From Prosopocoilus inquinatus (lineage: Eukaryota; Arthropoda; Insecta; Coleoptera; Lucanidae), in the NCBI GenBank assembly GCA_036172665.1, contig CM069877.1:10312501-10376500 (forward strand): 64,000 nt of DNA. Reading direction: 5' to 3'. The number at the start of each line of letters is the position of its first letter. Within the stretch, counting starts at the first letter, position 1. The position numbers were made by a program, and so were the translations under genes. Of this stretch, positions 1 to 11,878 are shown one piece after another. The notes below the pieces were generated by a model. That model had not been told where the DNA came from. It made no database searches and was given only the letters and a program-made list of their open reading frames with translations.

Positions 1-47
1 TCTCCAATCATATTTCTATCCGGTTCAAGATTAAAAAACTTTTTACC
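1..47. repeat. End fragment of a palindromic short element (family B)
   Basis: The first 47 bases contain TCCGGTTCAAGATTAAAAAA followed by CTTTTT. This closely matches one arm of the palindromic insertion at 31083-31268, which has CCGGTTCGAGATTAAAAAAA then CTTT on its minus strand. The rest of the copy would lie to the left of the window. Assignment rests on this short match only. Confidence 0.45.
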
Positions 48-466
48 TACGATTTTATTTTACTCTATTTATTTTTTTTCTTATTATTAATTTCTAGAAA
101 TTAGCTATCTTCGTTTATTCAATTTTTTTAAATTTTTTTATCGCATCTTTTCGATTCCTAAAAATTTTCTTAAATTGCTCTTGTTTTTTTTAATATTTCC
201 AAAAAAATAGCATTCTTTTTTAATGTTATTATTCATCACATGTTTTATGTTGCTCTGTCGCTTTTTATTTTTGTTTTGTTTTGTTTTTTTTTCTCTCAAG
301 CAGTCGTCTTTATTCGACCCGATTTCCAGAAATCAGATGCTGTTTTCTTACTTCAAAATTTCGTTAAATTGATTTCTTGTTTTGTCTTTTTTTATATCTC
401 CAGAAAGCATTTGTTTTTTTTTTAATTTTGTGGCTGGTCACTTGTATTTATAAATTGATCGACCCC

Positions 467-544
467 TTTTTCTTTTTCTTTTTCTTTTTCTTTTTCTTTT
501 TCTTTTTCTTTTTCTTTTTCTTTTTCTTTTTCTTTTTCTTTTTA
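467..544. repeat. (TTTTTC)n microsatellite
   Basis: About 13 hexamer units of TTTTTC run without interruption, followed by TTTTACTTGGCC. The paralogous segment at about 2460-2482 has only three or four units, so the tract has expanded or contracted since the duplication. Confidence 0.95.
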
Positions 545-1225
545 CTTGGCCGATCGTTTTAGAAATTAACTATTTCTTTCCAGAATTTTTATTAAATTAT
601 TTTCATTTTGGTCGCAATTTGTTTTTATTTTTTTTAGAAATTATTGCTTTTTATTTTAGCCTTTCGCTTTTTGCTTTCGAAAAATTGATCGTTCTTTTAT
701 TTTTTTTAGGTTGTTCATTCAGAATTTTTTATTAAACTCTCTTGCTTTCAAATTGGTCGGTTGCTTGTTTCTATTATTGATATTTTTATTAATTAAATTC
801 TTAGGCTTTTATTTTGGCCGATCGGTTTTTTGTTTTTTCTTTGTTTTTTTTTGTTTTTAATCTATTGTTTTTGAATTCATCACTTGTTTTAGGTTGGTCA
901 GTCGCTTTTTGTTTTCGTTTTTTTTTTAATCAGTCATCTTTATTCGACTGATCGCTTTTTAATTCCCAGAAGCCAGCTGTTTTCATTATTTCAAAATTCC
1001 GTTAAATTTGCTCTCTTGTGTTATTGTTTGTTTTTTATATCTCCGGAAAAAAATTGTTTCTCTTGTATTATTGTTAAATTAATTATTTCTTTTCAGAATT
1101 TCTTTTTATTGTTTTCATTTTGGTCGCAATTTGTTTTTATTTTTAGAAATTGTAGCTTTTTATTTTAGCCGATTGGCTTTTGTTTTCGAGAAATTGATTG
1201 TTTTTATTTTATTTTATTTTTAAAC

Positions 1226-1565
1226 AATTTTTATTAGAAAAATTTTATGCAAATCGTTTTTGATTGCAGTGAGAACCTCGAGCAGCCTCTGGACAGCTGT
1301 TTCAGCCCTACGTTTCTGCTGAAGAAGCCCCAAGCAGGGCTGAAACAGCTGTCCAGAGGCTGCTCGAGGTTCTCACTGCAATAAAAAACGATTTGCACAA
1401 AATTTTTCTAAAATCTTTCATTATGCTTTGACAGCAAGCATGGCCGCCTTGCATGGGGGACTCATTAGGAGCAAATCCCGCTTCAATTTGTCTATCCTAC
1501 TGCAATGTTAGGTCAAAAAGCGATAGTAAGATGTCGCTATTTTATATGTTCATAATTTTTATTAG
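1226..1565 (+). mobile_element. Short hammerhead-bearing element with 12-bp target site duplication
   Basis: A 316-bp insertion (1238-1553) is bounded by perfect 12-bp direct repeats, AATTTTTATTAG at 1226-1237 and 1554-1565. The related segment near 3214-3240 reads AAACAATTTTTAATAGATTT with nothing between, so it is the unfilled site. The left part is an inverted repeat (about 1235-1309 with 1336-1410) whose centre supplies the 5' half of a hammerhead ribozyme. The right part is a tail of about 140 bp ending GATGTCGCTATTTTATATGT, shared with the copies at 12858-13319 and 5074-5217. No protein is encoded. The 12-bp duplication and RNA motif suggest retrotransposition by borrowed machinery; a Penelope-like source is an inference. 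Confidence 0.8.
1312..1360 (+). ncRNA. Hammerhead ribozyme, small helix III variant
   Basis: The core is in hammerhead order. Helix I strand GTTTCTG (1312-1318) pairs with CAGAGGC (1354-1360), including two G-U wobbles. CUGAAGA (1319-1325) fits CUGANGA. Helix II is AGCCC/GGGCT with loop CAAGCA (1326-1341), followed by GAAA (1342-1345). The palindrome ACAGCUGU (1345-1352) gives only a 2-bp helix III within one molecule, or a longer one in a dimer. The cleavage triplet is GUC (1351-1353). One departure is A-U rather than the usual G-C as the first helix II pair. Such short-helix-III hammerheads are known from Penelope-like elements. Activity is not shown by sequence alone. Confidence 0.75.
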
Positions 1566-3630
1566 ATTTATATTTCTGTTTGTTTATTCAATTTTTTTTT
1601 TATTGAACTCTTTTGCTTTCATTCGGTTGGTCGTTTGTTGTTTTTATTAAATTCTTAGGTTTTTGTTTTTGCCGATGGTTTTCTGTTTTTGTTTTGTTTT
1701 CATTCTATTGTTCTGTTTTTATTCTATTGTTCTGTCTTTATTCTATTGCAAGAAAAGTATTGCAAGTAATTCCATAGTTGGAAGACTTTTTTTCAATTTA
1801 AATAAATCTATTACATTTCCGGAATTTATATGAAAATAGTATATTATTATTAAAAAGTTTCACAAGAAGGCTTACTGTAGTACGAATGGGGTTGGAGTAC
1901 GACGAGCGTAGCGATGTGAACTCGGAGTGTCCAAACAGAACGACTTTTTACAATTATTAATTTTTATTTGTGTTAAATGGAGTTAGTTAATTTAAGATTT
2001 ACTTTAACTTCTAATCTTTTTTCGACCGAAGAATTTCCGTTTTTTTTTCATTTATTTTTTGGCTCTTCCTTCTCTTATTGTCTTCCCCTGTTTTCCGCAT
2101 TCTTTTCTTTTTAATACAATTGTTCTATTCTCTTTTGTTTCCTGCGAATATGTTTCCATTTGCAAAAACTTTCATCGATTGTAATTTTTTTTACTTTTCC
2201 ATTTTAATAACGTGAAATTGTCTTTTGTTTTCTATTAGCTTCTCTTTCTTTTTTAATTGTTCGTCTAGGTCTAGAGGTTCATTTAATTTTTTTGGTTCAT
2301 CTTAGTCATCAGTTTTCTTTTGTTTTGTTTTCTTCTATTCTCTTGTTTCTCTTTTGCTTTTCTTAACAAATTGTTTTGTCTTTTCTTATATCTCCAGAAA
2401 GGATTTGTTTTTTTTTAATTTTGTGGCTCGTCACTTGTATTTATAAATTGATCGATACCTTTTTCTTTTTCTTTTTCTTTTTACTTGGCCGATCGTTTTA
2501 GAAATTAACTATTTCTTTCCAGAATTTTTATTAAATTATTTTCATTTTGGTCGCAATTTGTTTTTATTTTTTTTATATAAATTATTGCTTTTTATTTTAG
2601 ACTTTCGCTTTTTGCTTTCGAAAAATTGATCGTTCTTTTATTTTTTTTTAGGTTGTTCATTCAGATTTTTTTATTAAACTCTCTTGCTTTCAAATTGGTT
2701 GGTCGCTTGTTTCTATTATTGATATTTTTATTAATTAAATTCTTAGGCTTTTATTTTGGCCGATCGTTTTTTTTTTATTTTTGTTTTGTTTTTATTCTAT
2801 TGTTTTTGAATTCATCGCTTGTTTTAGGTTGGTCAGTCGCTTTTTATTTTCGTTTTTTTTTCAATCAGTCATCTTTATTCGACTGATCGCTTTTTAATTC
2901 CTAGAAGTCAGCTGTTTTCGTTACTTCAAAATTCCGTTAAATTTACTCTCTTGTATTATTGTTTTTTTTTTTATATCTCCGGAAAAAATGTTTTTTTTTT
3001 CTTAAATTCTTATATTTACATATGTAAATTGGTCGATCCTTTTTTGTTTTTATTTGTATTTGGCTAATCGCTTTTTGTATTCCGAAAATTAACTATTTCT
3101 TTTAATTGTTTTCATTTTGGTCCCAATTTGTTTTTATTTTTAGAAATTGTTCCTTTTTGTTTTAAACGATTGCCTTTTGTTTTCGAGAAATTGATTGTTT
3201 TTATTTTATTATATTTTAAACAATTTTTAATAGATTTATATTTCTGTTTATTATTTATTTGTGTTTATTCATCTTTTTTATATTAAACTCTTGCTTTCAT
3301 TCGGTTGGTCGTTTATTGTTTTTATTAAATTCTTAGGTTTTTGTTTTTGCCGATGGTTTTCTGTTTTTGTTTTGTTTTCATTCTATTGTTCTGTCTTTAT
3401 TCTATTGCAGAAAAAGTATTGCAAGTAATTCCATAGTTGCCAGACTTTTTTTTATTTAAATAAATCCATTACATTTCCGGAATTTATATGAAAATAGTAT
3501 ATTATTATAGAAGTTTCACAAGAAGGCTTACTGTAGTACGAATGGGGTTGGAGTACGACGAGCGTAGCGATGCGAACTCGGAGTGTCCAAACAGAACGAC
3601 TATTTGCAATTATTAATTTTTATTTGTGCT

Positions 3631-5065
3631 AAATGGAATAAATTTGCATTCATGTACAGTGTGAGTGCGTAAAACTTAAATTCATTTTTATTTTGTTCGC
3701 TTGGTGTGGTACAGTTACTTGCAAAAAAAATCGAGTTCAGCGAAAATATCAAGAATACGAAATTTAGAAAGTTTTTGAAGATGTAAACCTTATGTTTTTT
3801 TTCGAAATCCAAAGTCTTATTTTGGCAACCTTACATAACCACAAACGTGTTTCATTTTTTTTTCTATTGCGGTAGTCCTCAACTGTTACTCTTATTTTCT
3901 TTAGGAGTTTTATTTTTTTTGCAATTTCAATCTTGTTAACCAAAATGATTTCTTTTATTGTTCTTGATTACTTTCATTCCACGAATTTATAAAAAAACAA
4001 AACGTTTTTTTTTTATTTATTAATGTAGATAGGACAAGACGTCAAATTATGGTTCCATACAATTTTTATAGATGGCGTCACCATAAGCAACTTTGTGTCT
4101 TACAGTTGAGGTTATGTTTTTTTTTTCTTATAGGAGAACTAGAGATCCTCTTTCTAACCACGCTTGCTCTTTCAAAGTCAAGTTTCAGGAAAAAAGTTCC
4201 ATCGGTCTGAAATTAACAATATTACACAAGATGACCTAATATTATTTTCAATGTCAAATTCAAGTGTTGGCGCCAAACTTCATTTTCATTCTTTCTTACG
4301 ATTGGCTGAAGTACATTTTTGCTGAAATATGGCGGAGCCAATTAAAAATGCGCGCCATTCTTCCAGACTCTTACTAGAGGGTCTCTAAAGAGAAAAGAGA
4401 TCTACCTGCCACCTTTATTTAAGTCGTGAAAAATATCTGACACTATAGATTAAGTTATTTTGAAAATGGCGACATGAAGTCAATAAATGTCAAATTCTGA
4501 ATGATCGAAGAGTATGTTTTTTTATATGTAGATATAAAAAAAAAATTAATACTTAACTTGTTCAAATTTGACGCTTAAATCGTGGGTCTATAAAATGTTT
4601 ATAGATGGCGCCACTATAACCAATCTTTTGTCTGACAATTGAGGTTATGTTTTTTTTATATATAAGAGAAAAACATCTAACCTGCCATCTTTATTCAAAT
4701 TGTGAAAAATATGTGGAACTAAACATAAAATGAAATGTTCATCATTGAACATTACTTTTTAAATTATTTTCAAAATGACAACATGAAGTTAGTAAATGCG
4801 AAATTCTGAATGATCGAGGAATACATTTTTTATAATTAAAGAAAATAATACTTAGCTTATTCAAATTTGGCGCTGAAATTATGACTGGCGAAATAGTATA
4901 CAGGATGTTACATGTATTTTCGTCCTTGTTATCTCGTAAAGGCATTGTTCACTTGTTTTTCAGACTGCATCGTTGCAATCACCGTCAAAAATACCACTTC
5001 TATTTGTTTGCTAATTTAACCGAATGCGTCGCTAGCATAAAAAAGTTAGCAATAATACCAACTTA
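3631..5065. repeat. Non-coding stretch with an internal direct duplication
   Basis: No gene is visible. Two diverged copies of one segment lie at about 4030-4510 and 4570-4870. Shared landmarks are ATAGATGGCG followed by CAC, then TTGAGGTTATGTTTTTTTT, the AAATGTCAAATTCTGAATGA or AAATGCGAAATTCTGAATGA block, and CTTATTCAAATTTGGCGC or its variant. The short open frames here carry no recognisable domain. Confidence 0.6.
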
Positions 5066-5073
5066 AATTTGAT

Positions 5074-5217
5074 AACAAATTTTCATTACGCTTTGTCAGC
5101 AAGCATGTCCGCCTTGCATGGGATGTCTTATTACGTAGCAAACTGGTTTCAATTTGTCAGTCCTACTGCAATGTTAGGTCAAAATGCGATCGTAGGATGT
5201 CGCTGTTTAAACTATTG
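5074..5217 (+). mobile_element. 5'-truncated copy of the hammerhead element (tail only)
   Basis: From TTTCATTACGCTTTGTCAGC to GATGTCGCTGTTTAAACT this matches the tail of the element at 1238-1553 along its length, including the CAAGCATG..CCGCCTTGCATG and CCTACTGCAATGTTAGGTCA blocks. The ribozyme and palindrome are absent. AATTTGAT flanks it on both sides (5066-5073, 5218-5225), with the match extending imperfectly to about 11 bases, consistent with a decayed target duplication. Truncation at the 5' end is what target-primed reverse transcription usually leaves. Confidence 0.65.
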
Positions 5218-5219
5218 AA

Positions 5220-6010
5220 TTTGATGAACAAGGAACTCGAAAACTACTTGCGCTAGACCCATCATGCGACACATGAATTCAGGCTAGAATTTACCCGCGA
5301 ATTGAAATACGCAATAATATACGGGGTGTGCCGTTAAAAAAATGTAAGTTCGGATTAAATTTCGATAAAACGAAGTGCGATTGTTTTTCGGTGAATTGTA
5401 TCTGATTCTTTGGGAAAATATTTTTCAACTTTCGTACGCAACTTTTTTCAAGACCTTCAGATAGGAGCGCAAATAAAAAAGAAAGATGACTGAAGCTACC
5501 GTTTTGTCCTAAAAATCAAAGCAAAAACGGGAGAATCGCGGTTTATTGTACCAGCGGTGGTGATTGCTACAAGAAAACAACAATTTCATCAAAATAAAAG
5601 CCAACATTATGATTTTTCAAACGGAACGCACTGTTTATCATTGCGTTTTTGTATTCGCAAGTAAATTCTAGCCTGAAATCATGTGTCGCAACATAGGTCT
5701 ACGACGAGCGGTTCTCGAGCGCCATCGTTGACCTTGAACAAAGAGCTCGAAAACTACTCGTGCTAGACCCATCATGCGACACATGAATTCAGGCTAGAAT
5801 TTACCGGCGAATTCAAATATGCAATAATATACGGGGTGTGCCGTTAAAAAAAAACGGAAGTTCAAATATTATATCTCGATAAGGCGATATTCGATTGTTT
5901 CTCGGTGAGCGATAATCAATTCTTTGGAAAAACACTTGCAAATTTTACATTCAACTTTTTTTCTAGACTTTTAAATAAAAGCGCGAATAAAAAAGAGTAA
6001 AATTTAAGCG
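5220..6010. repeat. Direct and inverted copies of a non-coding repeat
   Basis: The block CGAAAACTACTTGCGCTAGA ... GACACATGAATTCAGGCTAG ... ATACGGGGTGTGCCGTTAAA occurs at about 5236-5345 and again at 5748-5855. A third copy in reverse orientation (TTCTAGCCTGAAATCATGTG, then TCGC) lies at about 5655-5725, so 5655-5855 forms an inverted repeat. The GGGGTGTGCCGTTAAAAAA ends suggest a small inverted-repeat transposon family. No coding sequence is visible. Confidence 0.6.
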
Positions 6011-6299
6011 CGAAAATGAGAATGGAAAAAACAAAATGCTCCCGTTTCATTTTAAAATTCATTCGTGTAAAAAGGGCGCTGAAAATTGTTTAGCCCGCGG
6101 TGCCGAAAAATCTGGATCCGACCCTGAGCTTCATCATACATAAGATAAGTAAGTAGGTAAGTAAATGCGTTTCTTGAACTTGAAGCGCCTTAAGAAGTAT
6201 TGAAATTTTCTTCAGTTGGCATTCCTTTGCCAGGCCTTCCATTCGCTCGACTTATCAATTTAATAATAAATCAAGCCGCAATGTAATTTTCTTCTGCGA

Positions 6300-6900
6300 T
6301 CGCTCGCCATCTCTTATCGTGTGCTCCCCCGGGCGATAAACTCACGACCTATAAAAGCTATTTTAAAGCCTAAAAATAGCTTCCGAACGAACAAATTGCC
6401 GGTGAGCGTGCGAGGAATGCGTAAAAAAACGAAAACGCAAGAGGAATTGATTCTTGATACAAAAAACAAAAAAAAAACAACACTGAAATCGTTAGTATTC
6501 GGGTTTACGTGTACATACCGAATGTTTCATCGAAACTCGAAAAAAGAAAGGAACCGCAGACGAAACAAGAACGACCGAGGAAAAAACAAGAACATTTTAC
6601 CTCAAAAACGATATAACCTACATTTCAGTCCACCCCCTTTATAATATCTCCCCTAGTTTTGCACACAATCGCCGCCACTGCGTCGTAGGCCACGCGGAAT
6701 TCAAAATTGCATGAAGGCAAAAGCCGCAGACGAAACAAAAAACAAGAACAATTCAACTCAAAAAGAAACATACGTACGATATAACCTACATGTCAGCCCA
6801 CCCCCTTAATAATATCTCCCCTAGTTTTGAAAACAATCGCCGCCACTGCGTCGCAAGTCACGCGGAATTCAGAATTGCACGAAGTCCCTACGCAATAAAA
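6300..6900. repeat. Imperfect direct duplication, non-coding
   Basis: CCGCAGACGAAACAAGAACG at about 6553 leads to ACGATATAACCTACATTTCA, CCCCCTTTATAATATCTCCC and CGCCGCCACTGCGTCG. A similar series starts near 6724 and runs to about 6870. The unit is about 170 bp, present twice. The open frame over 6321-6644 is basic and low in complexity and is not supported as a gene. Confidence 0.55.
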
Positions 6901-7365
6901 AAATGAAACGTTCTGTGCTGCTCAAGACTTTCGTGACTTTACGTAGCCAGAATTTCACTAACGGGTAAAGGGCCCGGGAGTCACTTTATAATTTTTGTTT
7001 TGTTAATTAATGCTTTTCAAAAGTAAATCGAAGTTTATTAATATCCGCCTCCCCTCGCCGAAATTAACAACATAGGCGTCGGGCGTTGTGGGAGGGAGGG
7101 GTTGGGGTGTACAGACACAAACATTTGTGTGCACATGCTACACGTTACGCGGTTGTAGCTGGAGTATTGATTGCGCCCCGTCAGCGAGGGGTCAACGCTC
7201 TACGCCGTTGCCGGGTCACGTAAATCATAATTACGTGCGCCAGTCATCGAATTAAGAGTTAATTTAATTAAGAAGAACAATAATTAATTTACGGGGCGAC
7301 GCCTCGATTGTTTGTTGTGGTTTGGGTGGGGCCAACTCGCAACCTCAAACATACGTAGAGAATTC
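6901..7365. other. Low-repeat intergenic sequence, no gene seen
   Basis: This stretch has somewhat higher GC than its neighbours, for example GGCGTCGGGCGTTGTGGGAG and CGCCGTTGCCGGGTCACGTA. It carries no convincing exon, splice-bounded frame or tandem structure. It could be regulatory, but nothing in the sequence proves that. Confidence 0.3.
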
Positions 7366-7371
7366 GATGTA

Positions 7372-7622
7372 GAAAAAAGACAACTATATTCTGCTCTATG
7401 TTGTGTACGTCCATGGTGTTTTTTAAGTAAAAGATCGGTCACGTTTTGTATTATATTGACACCCTGTATACACATTTTTTTCTCTTTCATAAATTATATA
7501 TAGATAACTGTATTCTGCTCTATGTTGTGTACGTCCATGGTGTTTTTAAGTAAAAGATCGATCGCGTTTTGTATTATTGTGACACCCTGTATACACATTT
7601 TTTTGCTCTTTCATAAATTGTC
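7372..7622. repeat. Two-copy tandem repeat, about 125 bp
   Basis: AACTATATTCTGCTCTATGT ... GTCCATGGTGTTTTTTAAGT ... GACACCCTGTATACACATTT ... TTTCATAAATT (about 7381-7495) is repeated at about 7503-7620 with few changes. Each unit holds CACCCTGTATA, the inverted-repeat end motif seen on several small transposons in this window. Confidence 0.8.
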
Positions 7623-7949
7623 ACGCGAAGTTTTCATAAATCTTTTATTTTATTGGCGTAACTTAACTCGCTATAAGTTATATTAAAAGTGAGTTCGAAT
7701 CCTACTGACTGCGCCACGTTGCGTTTCTAATTTATCTTCTTTATTAGTAAAAGCTTTGTTCGTCAACAGGTAGATGTTTTGTTGTCTTTTTCTTGTTGTT
7801 GTCGATCAAAGGGCCGCACATTCGCACTAAAAAAAATTAAACAGAAAGTGTAAAAAAGAAATTTCGTGCTCAAATTCTTTCCTTCTGCATTAAAAATAAA
7901 TAAATAAATAAAAACCGTTTAAATTAAATATAAAATATTTTGCTGTTAT

Positions 7950-10900
7950 TTTTTATTTTTGAGTTGATTGGGTAGCCCCCCCACCCCCCCTCCCACCAAC
8001 AGTGTGAGTTAGTTCAGAGCTCCACTTAATTAAAGCACGCAATGAAAAAAAGACAAAAATAAAAACAATTTCAATTGAAAGAAAAAAAAATTGCATTATT
8101 TATTTGTGTTATTAATTAAGGGCGCCATTTATGCAAAAGGCCCCCATTAAGCAATAAAGAAATATATATAAATAAAAACAATTTAAACAGAAATTTTAAG
8201 ACGGAAAAAATGTATTTTTTTAAATTTATTTTGTTGTTATTTTTAAGTTAATCGGATAGCCCCTCCCCCTCCACCAACAGTATTAGTTCAGGGCTCCGCT
8301 TTATGAAAGCGCCCCTACTTCCCAATAAAAAAAACATTAAAATAAAAATCACACAACAAAACACTGCATAATTTATTTTTAAGTCCCCCCATCCAAACAG
8401 TGTTAGTTCAGGCCCCGTTTAATCAAAGAGACCCCCCCCCCCTCTTCAGAATACAAAAAAAAAACATAAAACTAAAAACAATGTAAAATAGGACAGAATT
8501 TAAGAAATGAGTAATTTTTTAGTTGATTGGGTAGCTCCACTCCCCCCTCCCCCTCCTCCCCGGCCCAACAGTTAATTAAAGAACCTGGTTAACTAAAGGG
8601 CCCTCATAAAGCAATAAAAATTATGTAAAAATAAAAGCAATTTAAATTGACAGTTCGAGACGGAAAAATTGTATTATTATTTTTTAGTTGATTGGGTAGC
8701 CCCCCTCCCCCAAAGCAAATAGTGTTAATCCAAGGTACCGTTTAATTAAATAACCCCCCCCTCCCCGCAATAAAAAATAAAAACAATTATACAAAAAATT
8801 AAAAAATAGGACCCCTTTTTATCAAAGAGCCACCCTCCCCCCTTAGCAACAAAAATTAATAAAAGCAGTTTAAATTAACTTTTAAAACAATTTGTTTTAA
8901 AAGTTAACGACTGAAAAAATGAATAATTTATTTGCGAGTTGATTGCGTAGTCCCTCCTCCCCAACAGTGTTGGTTAAGTAAGGACCCCACTTAAGCAAAG
9001 GGAAAGCGGCCCCTAATAAAGAACAAAAAAAATATATAAAAATAAAAACAATTTAAATTAAAAGTTTAAAGCGGAAAAAATGTATTATTATTTTTTTAAG
9101 TTGATTGGGTAGCCCCCGCCCCGTACTAAATAGTGTTAGTCCGAGGTATCGTTTAATTAAATAACCCCCCTCCCACAATAAAAAAAATTAAAACAATATA
9201 AATTGATCGAAAAAATAAACTACAATTCTTTTCGTACCCAAATTTCAAAAATGTGATTGGTAGTAGTCCCCACCAAAAAAAAAAAAACACAGGGCTCCGT
9301 TTTATCAAAGTTTTATACCCCCGCCCCCATCTCAAAAAAAAATAATAAAAACAATCTAAATTAAACAATTTAAATTAAAATTTTCATAATAATAGCAATA
9401 CAAAAATATATGTATAAAAATAAAGACAATTTAAATTGAAAGTTTAAGACGGAAAAATTGTATTATTTTTTAATTGTTTAACCCCCCAAAAAAAAAAGAA
9501 AAACCAAATAGTGGTATTTAATTAAAAAGCCCTCCTCACTGTAAAAAATAAAAACAATTTAAATCAAATTAAATATAATCAAAGGGTCCCTATTAAACAA
9601 TAAAAAAAGTATAAAAATAAATTGACAGTTCAAAACAGAAAAAGGTATCATTATTAATTTTTTTTTTTTTTTTTGAGGGAATTGATTAGCCCTTCCCTCC
9701 CCATCCAAACCAAATACTGTTAGTCCAAGGCACCGTTTTATTAAAAAGAATTTAATTTTAGAGAAAGAATAAACTGTACAATTTTTTGGTATCCAAATTT
9801 GAGTATCTAAAAGAAATAGGGCTCCGTTTTTTTATCAAAGAGCCCCCCCCCCCTCTCCCCTCGCAATAAAAAGTAATGAAAAACAATTTAAATTAAACTA
9901 GAAACAATTTAAATTAAAAGTTTAAGACGGAAAAAATTTAAAATTTATTTGTCAATTAATTGGGTAGGCTCCCGCTCCCCCAAACGGTGTTAGTTAATTA
10001 AGGACCCCATTTAACCTAGGGGCCCTCATTAAGCAATCAAAAAATGTATAAAAATAAAAACAATTAAATTGAAATTTTAATTGTATTTTTCTTGAGTTGA
10101 TTGGGTGCCCCCCTTCAACAAATAGTGTTGGTCCAGTCCCCCAACCCCGCAATAAAAAAATAAAAACAACTTATATTAAAAGAAAAATATTTTATACATA
10201 CAATTTTTTGTACTCTCAAATTTGAATTGATTAGGTAGTCCCCCCACAAAAAATAGAGCCCCATTTTATCAAAGAGCCCCTTCACCCTTCGCAATAAAAA
10301 AACAGCTTATATTAAACTAAAAACAATTAAAAAAAAAAAATTAAGGTAGTCTTCCCCCCCTCCCTCTCCCACAAAAACAGTGTTAGTTAATTAAGGACGC
10401 GAATTAATCAAACGGTCCTCATTAAGCAATAAAATAAATGTGTAAAAATACAAACAATTAAAACGGAAAATTTAAGGCGGAAAAATTGTATTTTTTTGAG
10501 TTAATTGGGTAGCCCCCTTCTCTTCCCAACAAATAGTGTTAGTCAAAAATAGCGTTTAATTAAGTAGCCCCCATTAAGCAATAAAAAAATATATAAAAAT
10601 AAAAACAATTTAAATTAAAAGCTCAAGACAGAAGAATTGTATAATTTTTCTTTTTTGAATTAATTTAGTGTTAGTCCTAGTCACCGTTTAATTAAATCCC
10701 CACCCCCCTCCCCCCACACAATAAGAAAAGCTTGAAAGAAAACTTAAAAGAAAACATAAACTGAACAATTTCGTACCCAGATTTATTTGAGTTGATTAGG
10801 TTACCCCCAAAGGATTTTTTTAATTTTTTTTATCAAAGAGCTACCCCACCCTCTTCGCAATTTCGCAATAAAAAAAATTATAAGAAAATTGAATTGTGAG

Positions 10901-10990
10901 TTTCAGGAGAAAAAAATTAAACAAAACAAACTTTTCATGCCCAAACTTGGATTAAGCGGTAGGCCCCCAAACAGTGTTAATCCATGGCCC
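7950..10990. repeat. Long degenerate tandem array with C-rich blocks
   Basis: About a dozen diverged units share the order GAGTTGATTGGGTAGCCCCC, a C-rich run, AACAGTGTTAGTTAATTAAG, CCC.ATTAAGCAATAAAAAAA and ATAAAAACAATTTAAATTAA, then AAGACGGAAAAATTGTATTA. Unit length varies, about 150-260 bp. The same family recurs at 15160-16400 inside the channel gene's last intron. Alternate C-runs and A-runs make every open frame here unreliable; no gene is seen. Confidence 0.8.
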
Positions 10991-11878
10991 CCTAATTGAC
11001 AGTCCGCCCCTGTATAAACGTAGGCGGTCTCCAAAAAGATGTCGCACCTTTCGCGATGTATGGTAGATCATCACTGCCAAATTATTATTATTTTTTCAAA
11101 TTATGCATATTATATTTTTTATTTTTATTTTATTTTTTGTCTTGCTCTTTTACATTAAATTTATCTCTTACGATTACCATTCACGTTCTCGTTTTTTTCA
11201 TTTCTTCTCTTTTCCTTTGGCGGATCAATTGTCCGCAGTCATCCTGTGTGGAGAAGACCGTCCAAATTTTTTTGTAAATTTGTTTTTCGCCCAGCCAGTT
11301 TATCGCCGCCCGTAAAACAAAATCCGATTTCTTTCTTTTGATGTATTTGTTTGTGTGTGCGTTCTTCGAAGGCAAGAAGACCATATGCGGCCACCTCCGT
11401 CTTGACCATATGCTGTTCAACCCACATTCAAGTATCGAAAACACTTTCAATTGCCAAATATGGCAAGACCACCGGCCGGCGAGCTGACGCCCTTATCAAA
11501 GCCCCCCCTTCGCCCCCGCCCATGAATCCCATAAAGCGCCGTGTGTCAATTACGTAAAAATGATTTTTGGAAATCCGAGCACACATCTAATTAATCACGT
11601 ATAGGTGTATATAAAGTCCACCATCCTATAAGGTATACACGGACAACAACATTCCTATTTGCTACTTGAGCTGGAGACTAGAGTATAGTTCGTTTTTGCA
11701 AAAATGCCGCGTGACGTCAGAAATGTCAACGATTATACTATAAATTCAATGCAATGAGAAAGAGGAACAAAATGAATAACGAGGGAAATTTATGTATTAT
11801 TAATAACCAACCAGTAAATACACGAATTTAATGACGAAGCAAGAAAAGGAAGAAGAAGAAGAAGAGAATTGAAAAACG
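10991..11878. other. Region 3' of the channel gene, including its likely 3' UTR
   Basis: This is mostly unique sequence downstream of the channel stop codon on the minus strand. A minus-strand ATTAAA, a weak polyadenylation hexamer, lies at 11827-11832, about 50 bases past the stop; no AATAAA is found on that strand between 11500 and 11879. The remaining open frames overlap one another on both strands and have no domain signature. Confidence 0.35.

Larger units (their letters stand above)
48..3630. repeat. T-rich non-coding segment, duplicated in tandem
   Basis: About 400-1975 and 2390-3615 are diverged copies of one T-rich segment. Shared landmarks include TTGGCCGATCGTTTTAGAAA (near 546 and 2496), the CATTCGGTTGGTCGTTT block (near 1619 and 3298) and the closing TTCACAAGAAGGCTTACTGT block (near 1859 and 3505). 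Copy 1 holds the hammerhead element at 1238-1553, which copy 2 lacks. No gene is visible; the phenylalanine-rich open frames are translations of poly-T. Confidence 0.8.

Noticed and set aside
240..2886. Phe/Leu-rich open frames in the first 3 kb
   Set aside because: They are translations of poly-T and TTTTTC runs, with no start context, splice logic or domain.
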